A DNA stretch of 64,000 nucleotides, taken from the NCBI RefSeq assembly GCF_900187605.1, contig NZ_FYEA01000005.1, positions 124,001 to 188,000 of the forward strand, read 5' to 3'. The stretch's first letter is position 1; each line of letters starts with the position of its first letter. Positions 46,678-55,622 of the stretch are shown piece by piece. A program made the position numbers and the translations under genes. Below the pieces are notes generated by a model. The model did no database searches. It was not told where the DNA came from and saw only the letters and a list, made by a program, of their open reading frames with translations. Origin of the DNA: Pseudomonas sp. Irchel 3H7 (GTDB lineage: Bacteria; Pseudomonadota; Gammaproteobacteria; Pseudomonadales; Pseudomonadaceae).

Positions 46678-48870
46678 ATGTCCTCGACCTCGTTTCGTCA
46701 GTCTTTGCGGCGCCTGTGGGCGCTGGATAAATTCAGCTATAGCGTGCGGGTGTTCATCGCCCTGACCGGCAGCATGGCGCTGTGTTGGTATCAGGATGAA
46801 ATGGGCCTGCTGATCCCGTTGTTCCTGGGGATTATCGCCAGCGCCCTGGCCGAGACCGACGACAGTTGGCAGGGCCGCCTCAACGCCCTCGCCGTGACAC
46901 TGGTGTGCTTCAGCATCGCCGCACTGTCGGTGGAATTGCTCTTCCCCTACCCCATCGTGTTTGCCATTGCATTGGCGCTGGCCAGTTTCGGCCTGACCAT
47001 GCTCGGGGCACTCGGCGAGCGTTATGGCGCGATTGCTTCGGCGACGTTGATTCTGTCCGTATACACAATGATCGGCGTTGATCAGCGCGGTGGCGCGGTC
47101 ACCGATTTTTGGCACGAGCCGATGCTGCTGGTGGCCGGGGCGGCGTGGTACGGCTTGCTCTCGGTGCTGTGGCAGGCGCTGTTTTCCAACCAGCCGGTGC
47201 AACAAAGTCTGGCGCGATTATTCCGTGAGCTGGGCTTTTACCTGAAGCTGAAATCCTCGCTGTTCGAGCCGATCCGGCAAATGGATGTGGAAGCGCGGCG
47301 TCTGGAACTGGCCCAGCAGAACGGTCGCGTGGTGGCGGCGCTGAACAGTGCCAAGGAAATCATCCTGCACCGCGTCGGCAACGGCCGCCCCGGCTCGAAA
47401 GTCAGCCGCTACCTGAAGCTGTATTTCCTCGCGCAAGACATACACGAACGCGCCAGCTCCTCGCACTACCCGTACAACGCGCTGGCCGAAGCGTTCTTCC
47501 ACAGCGACGTGCTGTTCCGCTGCCAACGCCTGTTGCGCCAGCAAGGCAAGGCCTGCCGCGCTCTGGCCGAATCGATCCAGATGCGCCAGCCATTTATTTA
47601 TGACGCGAGTTTCGCCGAAGCCCTCAGCGACCTCGACGCCTCCCTCGAACACCTGCGCATCCAGAGCAATCCGGCCTGGCGCGGATTGCTGCGTTCGCTG
47701 CGCGCACTGGCGGCCAACCTCGGCACCCTCGATCGTTTGCTCAGCGACGCGAGCAACCCGGATGCCTTGGCCGATGCGACCGACAGCAGCCTGCTCGACC
47801 GTTCGCCGCGCAACCTCAAAGACGTCTGGGTGCGCCTGCGCACGCAACTGACGCCGACTTCTCTGTTGTTCCGTCATGCCCTGCGCCTGCCCTTGGCGCT
47901 GAGTATCGGCTACGGCATGGTGCACCTGATTCACCCGTCGCAAGGCTACTGGATCATCCTCACCACGCTGTTCGTCTGCCAGCCGAACTATGGCGCGACG
48001 CGGCGCAAACTCGGTCAGCGGATCCTTGGCACCGCTATCGGCCTGACCGTGGCGTGGGCGCTGTTCGATCTGTTCCCGAGTCCGTTGGTGCAGTCGTGCT
48101 TTGCCATCGCCGCCGGCGTGGTGTTCTTTACCAACCGCACCACCCGCTACACCCTGGCGACGGCGGCGATCACCATCATGGTGCTGTTCTGCTTCAACCA
48201 GGTCGGTGACGGTTACGGACTGTTCCTGCCACGCCTGTTCGATACGCTGCTGGGCAGCCTGATTGCCGGCCTGACGGTATTCCTGTTCCTGCCGGACTGG
48301 CAGGGTCGACGCCTGAATAAAGTGCTGGCCAACACCCTGACCTGCAACAGCATCTACCTGCGCCAGATCATGCAGCAATACGCCGCCGGCAAGAGCGACG
48401 ACCTCGCCTATAGGCTGGCCCGACGTAACGCGCACAACGCCGATGCCGCGCTGTCGACGACGCTGGCAAACATGCTCATGGAGCCGGGGCATTTCCGTAA
48501 GGAAGCGGATGTCGGCTTCCGCTTTCTGGTGCTGTCGCACACGTTGTTGAGTTATCTGTCAGGGTTGGGCGCGCATCGCGAGACGCAGTTGCCGGCAGAT
48601 GTGCGTGAGCAGTTGATTGATGGCGCCGGGGTGAAACTGGCGACGAGCATTGATGAAATCGCCCAAGGGCTGGCGAACAAGCAGCCGGTGGCGATTCAGA
48701 GTGACGAGGAAGAAGCGCTGGCCAATGAGCTGGAGCAGATGGCCGATGAGATCGATGAGGGGCAGCGGTTGGTGCAGACACAGTTGGCGTTGATCTGCCG
48801 GCAACTCGGACCGTTGCGGACGTTGGCGGCGCATCTGATCAAGGACACCTCAGAAATCAGCGGCGGTTGA
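46678..48870 (+). CDS. yccS: YccS family (FUSC) inner-membrane protein
   Basis: Integral membrane protein of 730 residues with two sets of membrane helices (about 20-140 and 400-520) and cytoplasmic regions between and after. This is the layout of YccS/YhfK and other FUSC proteins related to aromatic acid efflux. The motif YWIILTTLFVCQPNYGATRR is characteristic. The physiological substrate is unknown. The last 100 residues are acidic and helical. Confidence 0.88.
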   Translation: MSSTSFRQSLRRLWALDKFSYSVRVFIALTGSMALCWYQDEMGLLIPLFLGIIASALAETDDSWQGRLNALAVTLVCFSIAALSVELLFPYPIVFAIALALASFGLTMLGALGERYGAIASATLILSVYTMIGVDQRGGAVTDFWHEPMLLVAGAAWYGLLSVLWQALFSNQPVQQSLARLFRELGFYLKLKSSLFEPIRQMDVEARRLELAQQNGRVVAALNSAKEIILHRVGNGRPGSKVSRYLKLYFLAQDIHERASSSHYPYNALAEAFFHSDVLFRCQRLLRQQGKACRALAESIQMRQPFIYDASFAEALSDLDASLEHLRIQSNPAWRGLLRSLRALAANLGTLDRLLSDASNPDALADATDSSLLDRSPRNLKDVWVRLRTQLTPTSLLFRHALRLPLALSIGYGMVHLIHPSQGYWIILTTLFVCQPNYGATRRKLGQRILGTAIGLTVAWALFDLFPSPLVQSCFAIAAGVVFFTNRTTRYTLATAAITIMVLFCFNQVGDGYGLFLPRLFDTLLGSLIAGLTVFLFLPDWQGRRLNKVLANTLTCNSIYLRQIMQQYAAGKSDDLAYRLARRNAHNADAALSTTLANMLMEPGHFRKEADVGFRFLVLSHTLLSYLSGLGAHRETQLPADVREQLIDGAGVKLATSIDEIAQGLANKQPVAIQSDEEEALANELEQMADEIDEGQRLVQTQLALICRQLGPLRTLAAHLIKDTSEISGG

Positions 48871-48879
48871 CAGGGCGTC

Positions 48880-48946
48880 ATCGCGAGCAGGCTCACCCCT
48901 ACAGGGGAACGCATTCCAAATTGTAGGAGTGAGCCTGCTCGCGATA
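48880..48946. repeat. REP palindrome pair, family B
   Basis: Inverted pair between the convergent yccS and binding-protein genes. Confidence 0.88.
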
Positions 48947-48982
48947 GCGACATCTGCCACACAGAGGATTCTGGATCGACCC

Positions 48983-49720
48983 TCACATCCCATGCTGCCT
49001 CAACAACTTGTCATAACTGCCATCCGCCTTCATCGCCGCAATCGCCTTATCAAACCCTGCAACAATCTGCTCATGCTGCGGATTCTTCAGGCTCACCAGA
49101 ATGTGCAGGCTGTTCTCACTCAACGGCTTGGGCAAAAATTCCACTGAATTGCGCACCTTGGCTGATTCGCGCGCCAGGTAATACTTCGCCACATACTCAT
49201 CCTCCAGCGTCAACTTGACCCGATCCGCCGCGAGCATGCGCACGGCCATGGCGAAGTTATGCACAGGGACTTTCTGCAACGCCGTGTCGGCATCGAACGG
49301 CGCCGAATAGGCATAGCCGCGCACCACCGCAATCGGGTACGTGTGCAATTGCTGCAGATTGGAATAATCGAGTGGCGTGTCTTTGCGCTTGAGAAAGCGG
49401 ATGCGGTTGAGCAGGTATTCCCCGGAAAACTCGCCCAGCTTGGTCCGCTCATCGTTGTACCAGGCGTTGACCAACACGTCGTAGCGGCCTTCGCCGACAC
49501 CGAGCAGCGCCCGCGCCCAAGGCACCTGTTCGTAGCCGCTGGCATAACCGGCCCGGGCCAGGGCAGTCGTGACGATGTCGGTGGCCAGTCCGCCGTTGAC
49601 CAGCGTGTCGTCGGTAAAGGGTGGCCAGATATCAAACACCAGCCGCAGCTTCTCCGCTGCAGCAGTCTGAGCCAGCAAGAGCAATCCGACCAAAGCAAAG
49701 GCTCGATGCAAACGCGGCAT
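48983..49720 (-). CDS. Periplasmic substrate-binding protein, SBP_bac_3 type
   Basis: Protein of 245 residues with a signal peptide (cleaved after AQTAAA, near residue 22). The mature part begins KLRLVFDIWPPFTDD, typical of solitary amino-acid-binding-like proteins in Pseudomonas. No permease or ATPase lies nearby, so it is an orphan binding protein with unknown ligand. AAGGA precedes the start. Confidence 0.85.
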   Translation of the reverse strand: MPRLHRAFALVGLLLLAQTAAAEKLRLVFDIWPPFTDDTLVNGGLATDIVTTALARAGYASGYEQVPWARALLGVGEGRYDVLVNAWYNDERTKLGEFSGEYLLNRIRFLKRKDTPLDYSNLQQLHTYPIAVVRGYAYSAPFDADTALQKVPVHNFAMAVRMLAADRVKLTLEDEYVAKYYLARESAKVRNSVEFLPKPLSENSLHILVSLKNPQHEQIVAGFDKAIAAMKADGSYDKLLRQHGM

Positions 49721-49975
49721 GCTTGAAAATCCTTAGCGGGCAGGTTGCCCAGCATGTTTTCAGCCAAAACCCCAAGGCCCCTTACCGGCAAAACCCAGGC
49801 CCTAACATTAGCTCATTGCAGCCAGTGCACAGGGCTCTTCAGCAGATTACACAAAGTCGCCGAGACTGCGAGAAAGGAATGATGGCATTTTGACCTTTGT
49901 CACAGACTCTTACGCCATAAAGACATCTTTGCCGCAGGCGCTTAGTATCGGGCGACACGTTCAAGGAATCGGCAA

Positions 49976-50428
49976 ATGACAATCGAATGGGTCTGCAAAC
50001 ATCACAGTGATCTGGGCAAGGAACAGCTGTACGCGCTGTTGAAGCTGCGCTCGGACGTGTTCGTGGTTGAACAGAAATGCGCTTATCCGGACCTCGACGG
50101 TCAGGATCTGGAAGGCGATACCTATCACCTGATGGGTTGGGAAGATGATCAGTTGATGGCCTACCTGCGCCTGCTGGATCCGGAATCCCAGGGCGGCGAC
50201 GTGGTGATCGGCCGGGTGATTACTGCACCGCAGGGGCGCGGCAGAGGGCTGGGGCACGAAATGATGGAGCAGGCGCTGAAACAGGCTGAAAAGCATTGGC
50301 CGCAGGTGCCGATCTATCTGTCGGCACAGGCGCATTTGCAGGGGTATTACGGCAAGTACGGGTTTGTTGTGGCGGGTGAAGAGTATCTGGAGGATGACAT
50401 TCCACACATCGGGATGCGTCGCGCCTGA
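49976..50428 (+). CDS. elaA: GNAT acetyltransferase ElaA
   Basis: Protein of 150 residues of the ElaA group. LYALLKLRSDVFVVEQKCAY is near the N-terminus, and the acetyl-CoA loop is VITAPQGRGRGLGHEMMEQA (about 81-100). Its acceptor is unknown. AAGGAA lies before the ATG. Confidence 0.9.
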   Translation: MTIEWVCKHHSDLGKEQLYALLKLRSDVFVVEQKCAYPDLDGQDLEGDTYHLMGWEDDQLMAYLRLLDPESQGGDVVIGRVITAPQGRGRGLGHEMMEQALKQAEKHWPQVPIYLSAQAHLQGYYGKYGFVVAGEEYLEDDIPHIGMRRA

Positions 50429-50432
50429 ACAG

Positions 50433-50606
50433 CCCCTCACCTTAGCCCTCTCCCGGAGGGAGAGGGGACTGACCGAGTTGTGCTGCGCTATCCGCCGACC
50501 TGAAAAACCGAGTCGATTATGGATTCAACGGCGCTCGCTCACGTCGGCGTAACTCTCCAATATCCCCCAATCGGCCCCCTCTCCCTCTGGGAGAGGGCTG
50601 GGCGGG
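50433..50606. repeat. Family E palindromic repeats
   Basis: Outer arms CCCCTCACCTTAGCCCTCTC and inverse enclose about 110 bp. There is no supported gene inside. Confidence 0.85.
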
Positions 50607-50628
50607 CGGCGTTCCGATGAGGGGCTTT

Positions 50629-50925
50629 TCAGGGATATCCCAGAACTGCCTTGATCTGCCGCAAATTACGCTCGATCCACCCGCGATCAATCGCCCCCCA
50701 ATCACGAATCCGATAGCGCCCGGCGTGATTGCGCGCGCCCTCTTCCTGCTCGAACTCACAAACGATATCCAGATCCGCCAACGCCGCAATCGTGTCCTGC
50801 GCCGTGCGCCGGGGCATGCCGGTCACTTCGGTCAGCGTCGGCACACTCGGCGCCAGACCGCTGTCGATCAGGTACGCCACATACAAGCGGCGGTAGAAAC
50901 TGCTTTTGGTCTTGCTGACGTCCAT
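50629..50925 (-). CDS. Small winged-helix protein
   Basis: Protein of 98 residues. The helix-turn-helix-like segment is VPTLTEVTGMPRRTAQDTIA (about 29-48), then a wing-like AGRYRIRDWGAIDRGW. It is probably a DNA-binding regulator. AGGAAGG precedes ATG 50925, which is preferred over the GTG two codons earlier. It lies 24 bp after the YgjP-like gene on the same strand, suggesting an operon. Confidence 0.75.
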   Translation of the reverse strand: MDVSKTKSSFYRRLYVAYLIDSGLAPSVPTLTEVTGMPRRTAQDTIAALADLDIVCEFEQEEGARNHAGRYRIRDWGAIDRGWIERNLRQIKAVLGYP

Positions 50926-50949
50926 CCACACCTTCCTGGTTGCGTACTG

Positions 50950-51444
50950 TTAAGCCTGCATATCCCGCCACGTCAGGTACACGCGCAGATCAAACTCGAC
51001 CTGGTGGTACCCCGGCAGCATGTGCTCACACAATTTATAGAACGCCTTGTTGTGATCCGACTCTTTGAAATGCGCCAGTTCATGCACCACGATCATTTTC
51101 AGAAAGTCCGGCGCGGCGTCCTTGAACAACGAGGCGATACGAATCTCTTTCTTGGCCTTGAGCTTGCCGCCCTGCACCCGCGACACTGTGGTGTGCAGAC
51201 CGAGGGCGCGGTGCGTCAGGTCGAGGCGATTGTCGAACAGCACCTTGTCGATGGCCGGCGCGTTGCGCAGGTATTCCTGCTTCAAGTCCAGCGCATAGCT
51301 GTACAAAGCCTTGTCGCTCTGCACGTCGTGCCGTCCCGGATAGCGTTGATTCAGGTAATCACCCAGACGCCCTTCGGCGATCAATTGGCGCACCTGATCC
51401 TGTAATTGCGCGGGATAGGCCTGGAGGTACTTCAACACAGTCAT
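50950..51444 (-). CDS. YgjP-like metallopeptidase domain protein
   Basis: Protein of 164 residues with the zinc motif IVVHELAHFKESDHNKAF (HExxH with the third His nearby), as in YgjP/WLM-type M48-like proteins. No signal peptide is present. The peptide substrate is unknown. The start MTVLKYLQAYP is chosen by family length; its ribosome-binding site is weak and an upstream ATG at 51492 remains possible. Confidence 0.82.
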   Translation of the reverse strand: MTVLKYLQAYPAQLQDQVRQLIAEGRLGDYLNQRYPGRHDVQSDKALYSYALDLKQEYLRNAPAIDKVLFDNRLDLTHRALGLHTTVSRVQGGKLKAKKEIRIASLFKDAAPDFLKMIVVHELAHFKESDHNKAFYKLCEHMLPGYHQVEFDLRVYLTWRDMQA

Positions 51445-51488
51445 GGACAAGCGACACGGTTCGAAAAAGGTGCGCCAGTGTAGCGAAT

Positions 51489-53612
51489 TCAAACGGGCAG
51501 CGCGCTCCAGTCAAACGGCTCGGCGAAGCTGACCGCGTCCTCGGCGATCAATGGCCGGGCCACGAGGAAGCCCTGCACATACTCGCAGCCGTGGGCTTGC
51601 AGCCATTGGTATTGCTCGATGGTTTCAACGCCCTCGGCGATCACCAGCAAACCGTATTGCTTGCACAGACTGATGACCGTGCTGACCAGCGAGGCGTCGC
51701 GTTTGGAGTCCGGCAATCGCGCGATGAGATGGCGATCAATTTTCAGCGTATCGAGTTCCAGATCGCGCAGATGCGCCAGCGAACACGGCCCGGAACCGAA
51801 GTCATCCAGCGCCACCCGCACCCCAAGATTGCGCAGCAAACGCAGCTGTTTGCGGGTTTCGTCGGGGTTTTGCATCAGCGCTTCTTCGGTGACTTCGACC
51901 TCCAGTTGCCGAGGCTGCAAGGCGTGTCGCTCCATCACCTGACGCAACTCGGTGACCAGATTCGGCAGACTGAACTGGGTGTTGCTCAAACTCACGCCGA
52001 GCACCAGATCCTCGGCAAACAGGGTTTCCCAGGCTTTACGCTGACCGGCGCCGCGATGATAAATCCAGCTGCCGAGGCGGCTGATCAGCCGCGCCTCTTC
52101 CAGCAGCGGCAAGAACAACCCCGGCGGCACATCGCCGACACTCGGGTGCTGCCAGCGCAACAACGCTTCAAAGCCACGAATCTGGCCCGTGTCGATAGCC
52201 ACCTGCGGTTGATAGACCAGATTGAAATCGCGATTCTCGATGGCGGCACGCACGCTCTCTTCGAGCATCAACCGCGAGCGCGCCCTACCGTTCATTTCAT
52301 GATCATAAAAGCGATATTGCTGACGCCCGGCGCGCTTGGCTTCGTACATGGCGATGTCGGATGCACGCAGCAATCCGTCGAGGTTCGAGCCGCAATCCGG
52401 ATAAGTGGCGATGCCGATACTCGCGCCCAAAGCGATGTCCAACCCTTCGATCTGCTGACAGATCGACACTCGCTCGATGAGTTTTTCGGCAATCTTCGCC
52501 GCTTGCTCGGGAAACTCCAGATCCAGCAGCGCGGTGAATTCATCACCGCCCATGCGCGCGAGAATGTCGAACGGTCGCAGACAGGCCTTCAATTGCTCGG
52601 AGACCCAGCGCAACACCCGGTCGCCGGCATCGTGACCGAGTGAATCGTTGACCCGTTTGAAGCCATCAAGATCCAGATACAGCAAGACCCAACTGCTATC
52701 ACTGCGCTCACCGCGCAGCAACAGGTTTTCAACAGTCTGGTAAAAGCCGCGGCGGTTGAGCAACCCGGTCAGTGGATCGGTCACCGCTTGGAATTCAAGC
52801 TGCTGGTGCAAGTGCCGCACCACCGACATGTCCAGCACGGTCACCACCATCGCGTGTTGCTCGGCAGGCAACGCCGCACACGACAAGGCTACCGGCACTT
52901 GCTGGCCGGGCGCCGTGCGTAGCAAGGCGTCGTGCAGCCTTAGCGTTTCGCCACGCTTGTAGCTGGCATAAAACTCGGAATCGGCCCACAGCGGAATGTG
53001 CGGCTTCTGTAGAAAATCGAGAAACTCTTTACCTTCCAGCTCCTTCACCGGCGCATTCAACAAACGCGAAATCGCCGGATTGGCAAAACGGATCAAACCG
53101 TCTTCGCCCACCACCAGAATGCCTTCAGCCGCGTTATCCAGCACCGAGGCATTGAAGGCGCGTGCCACTTCCAGATCATGACTCAGGCGCTGCAAGGCCC
53201 GGCGATTGCGCTGGTGCTCCAGCAACGCCTGCACTTTGGGCTTGAGTATCTGCGGGTCGAACGGCTTGAACAGGTAATCCACCGCGCCACTGGCATAGCC
53301 CTTGATCACGGCGTCCTGGGACTGTTCGTTGGCGGTCAGAAAGATGATCGGCGTCAGGCGCGTGCGCTGGCTGCCACGCATCAGGCGCGCGACTTCAAAG
53401 CCGTCCATGCCCGGCATTTGCACGTCCAGCAGCACCAGATCGACGTCGTGCGAGAGCAGAATATTGAGCGCTTCGAAACCCGAGGCTGCGGTGAGGACGT
53501 GCCAATCCTGGCGCTGCAGCAACGCGCGCATGCTGATCAGATTTTCAGGGTAATCATCAACGATCAAAAGGACAGAGTTGCCTTCACCTGGCGGGGGTTG
53601 CGCGCATTCCAT
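51489..53612 (-). CDS. Response regulator with PAS, GGDEF and EAL domains
   Basis: Cyclic-di-GMP signalling protein of 707 residues. The receiver domain has its phospho-acceptor Asp in LVLLDVQMPGMDGF (about residue 60). A PAS domain covers about 155-270. The GGDEF domain has an intact MGGDEFTALLD, and the EAL domain an intact GFEALLRWQHP. Both catalytic motifs are present, so either synthesis or hydrolysis is possible. No cognate kinase lies adjacent. Confidence 0.92.
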   Translation of the reverse strand: MECAQPPPGEGNSVLLIVDDYPENLISMRALLQRQDWHVLTAASGFEALNILLSHDVDLVLLDVQMPGMDGFEVARLMRGSQRTRLTPIIFLTANEQSQDAVIKGYASGAVDYLFKPFDPQILKPKVQALLEHQRNRRALQRLSHDLEVARAFNASVLDNAAEGILVVGEDGLIRFANPAISRLLNAPVKELEGKEFLDFLQKPHIPLWADSEFYASYKRGETLRLHDALLRTAPGQQVPVALSCAALPAEQHAMVVTVLDMSVVRHLHQQLEFQAVTDPLTGLLNRRGFYQTVENLLLRGERSDSSWVLLYLDLDGFKRVNDSLGHDAGDRVLRWVSEQLKACLRPFDILARMGGDEFTALLDLEFPEQAAKIAEKLIERVSICQQIEGLDIALGASIGIATYPDCGSNLDGLLRASDIAMYEAKRAGRQQYRFYDHEMNGRARSRLMLEESVRAAIENRDFNLVYQPQVAIDTGQIRGFEALLRWQHPSVGDVPPGLFLPLLEEARLISRLGSWIYHRGAGQRKAWETLFAEDLVLGVSLSNTQFSLPNLVTELRQVMERHALQPRQLEVEVTEEALMQNPDETRKQLRLLRNLGVRVALDDFGSGPCSLAHLRDLELDTLKIDRHLIARLPDSKRDASLVSTVISLCKQYGLLVIAEGVETIEQYQWLQAHGCEYVQGFLVARPLIAEDAVSFAEPFDWSALPV

Positions 53613-53934
53613 GCTGCTTCTCTTGTCGGGACTTTTGGTCGGCTTCCGGTAAAAACCGCACACATACTGAGCCTTCACTCTAGTACTGGATCCAAGAAAG
53701 CAGAAGCTGTCATCAGGCCATCATTTAACCAAAGCGTGAATTTGCCGACTAACGGTCACCGCTGAAGCCCCCGAAAACCGGCAGAGATGGCATTTCGACA
53801 GGATGTTGACGTCAATCATCTGCCAAACGGGCATTAACAAAAAATCCCTCTACGCTTATAAAGGCCGCCCCAAAACGTGCGGGCTAGAGCTTCTGGCACG
53901 TACGTGCAGCGAATTTTGAGTGGAAGAACCCGAC

Positions 53935-54603
53935 ATGATCGATCTCGCAACCTGGAACCTCAGCGTTCCCGTTGGCAGCCCGCCATACACCGTCGAAACC
54001 TCCAAACTGGTGAACGGCTTCAAAGATCAATACTTCCATTCCGACACCGGCACCTTGTTCTTCTGGTCACCGGTTACCGGGTCAAAAACCGAAAACGCCA
54101 TCTACCCGCGCACCGAACTGCGGGAGACCTACAGCAACGGCACGCTGCGAAACTGGTATTACCCGGACGCGGACAACCTGCTGCGGGCGACCCTCACGGT
54201 TAATAAGGTGCCCAGCTCCGGCAAGATCGTCATCGGCCAGATTCACGCTTATGAAAGCCAGAAGCCGATGGTCAAACTTGAGTATCAGTACAAGACAAAA
54301 ACCGAAACCGGCAACCTGGTGATCAAGGTGCGCATGCATCCGGATGACGACGAAAGCCGCGTCATCACCCTCGCCACCGGGGTCAAACTGGATCGCGAAT
54401 TCAACTACCTTATTCACCTGAGTCCTGGCGGTGCGTTGGGTGTCAGTGCGGCGGGTTATCAGTGGGATTCACAGATCAGCGCGACCTGGCGCAACAAGCC
54501 GTTGTACTTCAAGGCTGGGGTTTATGTGCAGGACAACACCGGGTATACGAGTGAGGGTGGGCAAGTGACCTTCTCCAAACTCGACATCGATCACGACAAA
54601 TAA
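53935..54603 (+). CDS. Polysaccharide lyase family 7 (alginate lyase)
   Basis: Protein of 222 residues with the three PL7 motifs: YPRTELRE (about 57-64), IVIGQIHAYE (about 96-105) and YFKAGVYVQDN (about 190-200). It is expected to cleave alginate by beta-elimination. It has no recognisable signal peptide, so it may act in the cytoplasm or leave by another route. GGAAG precedes the ATG. No alginate biosynthesis genes are nearby. Confidence 0.9.
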   Translation: MIDLATWNLSVPVGSPPYTVETSKLVNGFKDQYFHSDTGTLFFWSPVTGSKTENAIYPRTELRETYSNGTLRNWYYPDADNLLRATLTVNKVPSSGKIVIGQIHAYESQKPMVKLEYQYKTKTETGNLVIKVRMHPDDDESRVITLATGVKLDREFNYLIHLSPGGALGVSAAGYQWDSQISATWRNKPLYFKAGVYVQDNTGYTSEGGQVTFSKLDIDHDK

Positions 54604-54615
54604 CCCAATCCCCAC

Positions 54616-54709
54616 GGTAGGAGCTGCCGAAGGCTGCGATCTTTTGATCCTGTTTTTGATTCTGAAAAGACAAAATCAAAAGATCGCAGCCTTCGGCAGC
54701 TCCTACCTT
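54616..54709. repeat. REP palindrome pair, family A
   Basis: Inverted pair after the lyase gene. Confidence 0.9.
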
Positions 54710-54837
54710 TAAACAGTGCTGTTTAGATCTGTCGGCGGTTACTTCCGGATGCCTACAAGGCCTTGCGCCGTTGCCTACCACTACGCCAGAATCCGCCGGC
54801 TTGTGCGCCTGGCGGGCCATCGGTAACTTGATTCGCG

Positions 54838-55060
54838 TCACTGATTTCCAGTGATCGGGTTTAGTAGCCCGTGGTTTCAAGCGTTGTGCACAAGCATCTG
54901 TCAGTCAGGTATTCCCATACCTGCGCTTGATGGTAGCTGTGCGCAGGGCACCTTCGGGTGCGCCGGCTTGCTCGAAACCCCGGTCTACTAACCTGCGTAC
55001 AGTTGCCTCCACTTTGATTTAGTAGCCAGAGCGGGGGCACTCCAATCAGGTTTCGAGCAA
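54838..55060 (+). promoter_or_regulatory. Structured RNA leader with two alternative folds, upstream of DUF6124 gene
   Basis: Fold A: GGTTTAGTAG plus GGTTTC (54858-54878) close a long stem with GAAACC plus CTACTAACC (54974-54993). It encloses hairpins CAGGTAT-TCCC-ATACCTG (54906-54923) and GCACC-TTCG-GGTGC (54948-54961). Fold B: TTGCTCGAAACC (54968-54979) is perfectly complementary to GGTTTCGAGCAA (55049-55060), directly before the ATG. Inside it, CTACTAA (54985-54991) pairs with TTAGTAG (55019-55025). The folds exclude each other, so this looks like a translational switch. An upstream CACTG/CAGTG hairpin starts at 54838. Confidence 0.7.
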
Positions 55061-55423
55061 ATGACAAAATCAACGCCGCACCCGCCAGAAACAGATCCCG
55101 CATCCCCCTACGAATCCCTCGATTCCAAAAAACTCAACGACGCCGCCGAGCGCGCCCTCGACCATTACCTCAAACCGTCAGCCTTCATCATGGCCAGCAC
55201 GCATAAACCCGAACCCATGTACCTCGCCAACCCGAAGTACAACACCGAATCCCTGCTGGCCAACGCCAGCGAAACACTGGGTTCAGCCAGCGAAATGCTC
55301 AACAACTTCGCCGCCATGCTCGACACCTCACACCGCAAGACCGCGCTAGGCATTGCGCAAGTCGTCATGCTCGGTGAATTGGCGGTAAATCAGGCATTGG
55401 ATCACGTTGAACTGAAGGAGTAG
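55061..55423 (+). CDS. DUF6124 (DUF3077-type) protein
   Basis: Protein of 120 residues of the Pseudomonas-specific DUF6124 family. It has a polar N-terminus and a helical C-terminal half (SETLGSASEMLNNFAAMLD, then RKTALGIAQVVMLGELAVN). It has no signal peptide. The function is unknown. The start codon is preceded by AGG within a segment that can be sequestered by the leader. A terminator follows about 90 bp later. Confidence 0.85.
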   Translation: MTKSTPHPPETDPASPYESLDSKKLNDAAERALDHYLKPSAFIMASTHKPEPMYLANPKYNTESLLANASETLGSASEMLNNFAAMLDTSHRKTALGIAQVVMLGELAVNQALDHVELKE

Positions 55424-55513
55424 TCACTCATACCGAACTTTTCATTGAGGAATCCCTTGAATGTCCACTACAAGTGACAATCTTATCTTTTAAACGGTAA
55501 AACGCCCTCACAC

Positions 55514-55544
55514 AAGAAACCCACCTAACGGCGGGTTTCTTTTT
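55514..55544 (+). terminator. Intrinsic terminator after DUF6124 gene
   Basis: AAGAAACCC and GGGTTTCTT form a stem, with an inner CC/GG extension, followed by a uridine run. Confidence 0.85.
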
Positions 55545-55622
55545 AGACCAGCTTAATTATTCCTAGACTTTGTAACAACGCTGATTGAACTCAAAGAAAA
55601 ACCTTTTTAATACATTACCGCA

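Noticed and set aside
50950-51444. YgjP-like HExxH protein as a possible deubiquitinase partner of the ubiquitin-like protein
   Set aside because: It belongs to a widespread family, has no JAB or UCH motif, and lies outside the AT-rich island, several genes away.
54509-55103. Minus-strand open frames across the DUF6124 leader
   Set aside because: They overlap the structured leader and a REP pair; Arg- and Cys-rich translations look like non-coding sequence read as protein.
55461-55493. Ten-codon frame MSTTSDNLIF after the DUF6124 gene
   Set aside because: It has a GAGGAA upstream but is too short to support without conservation data.
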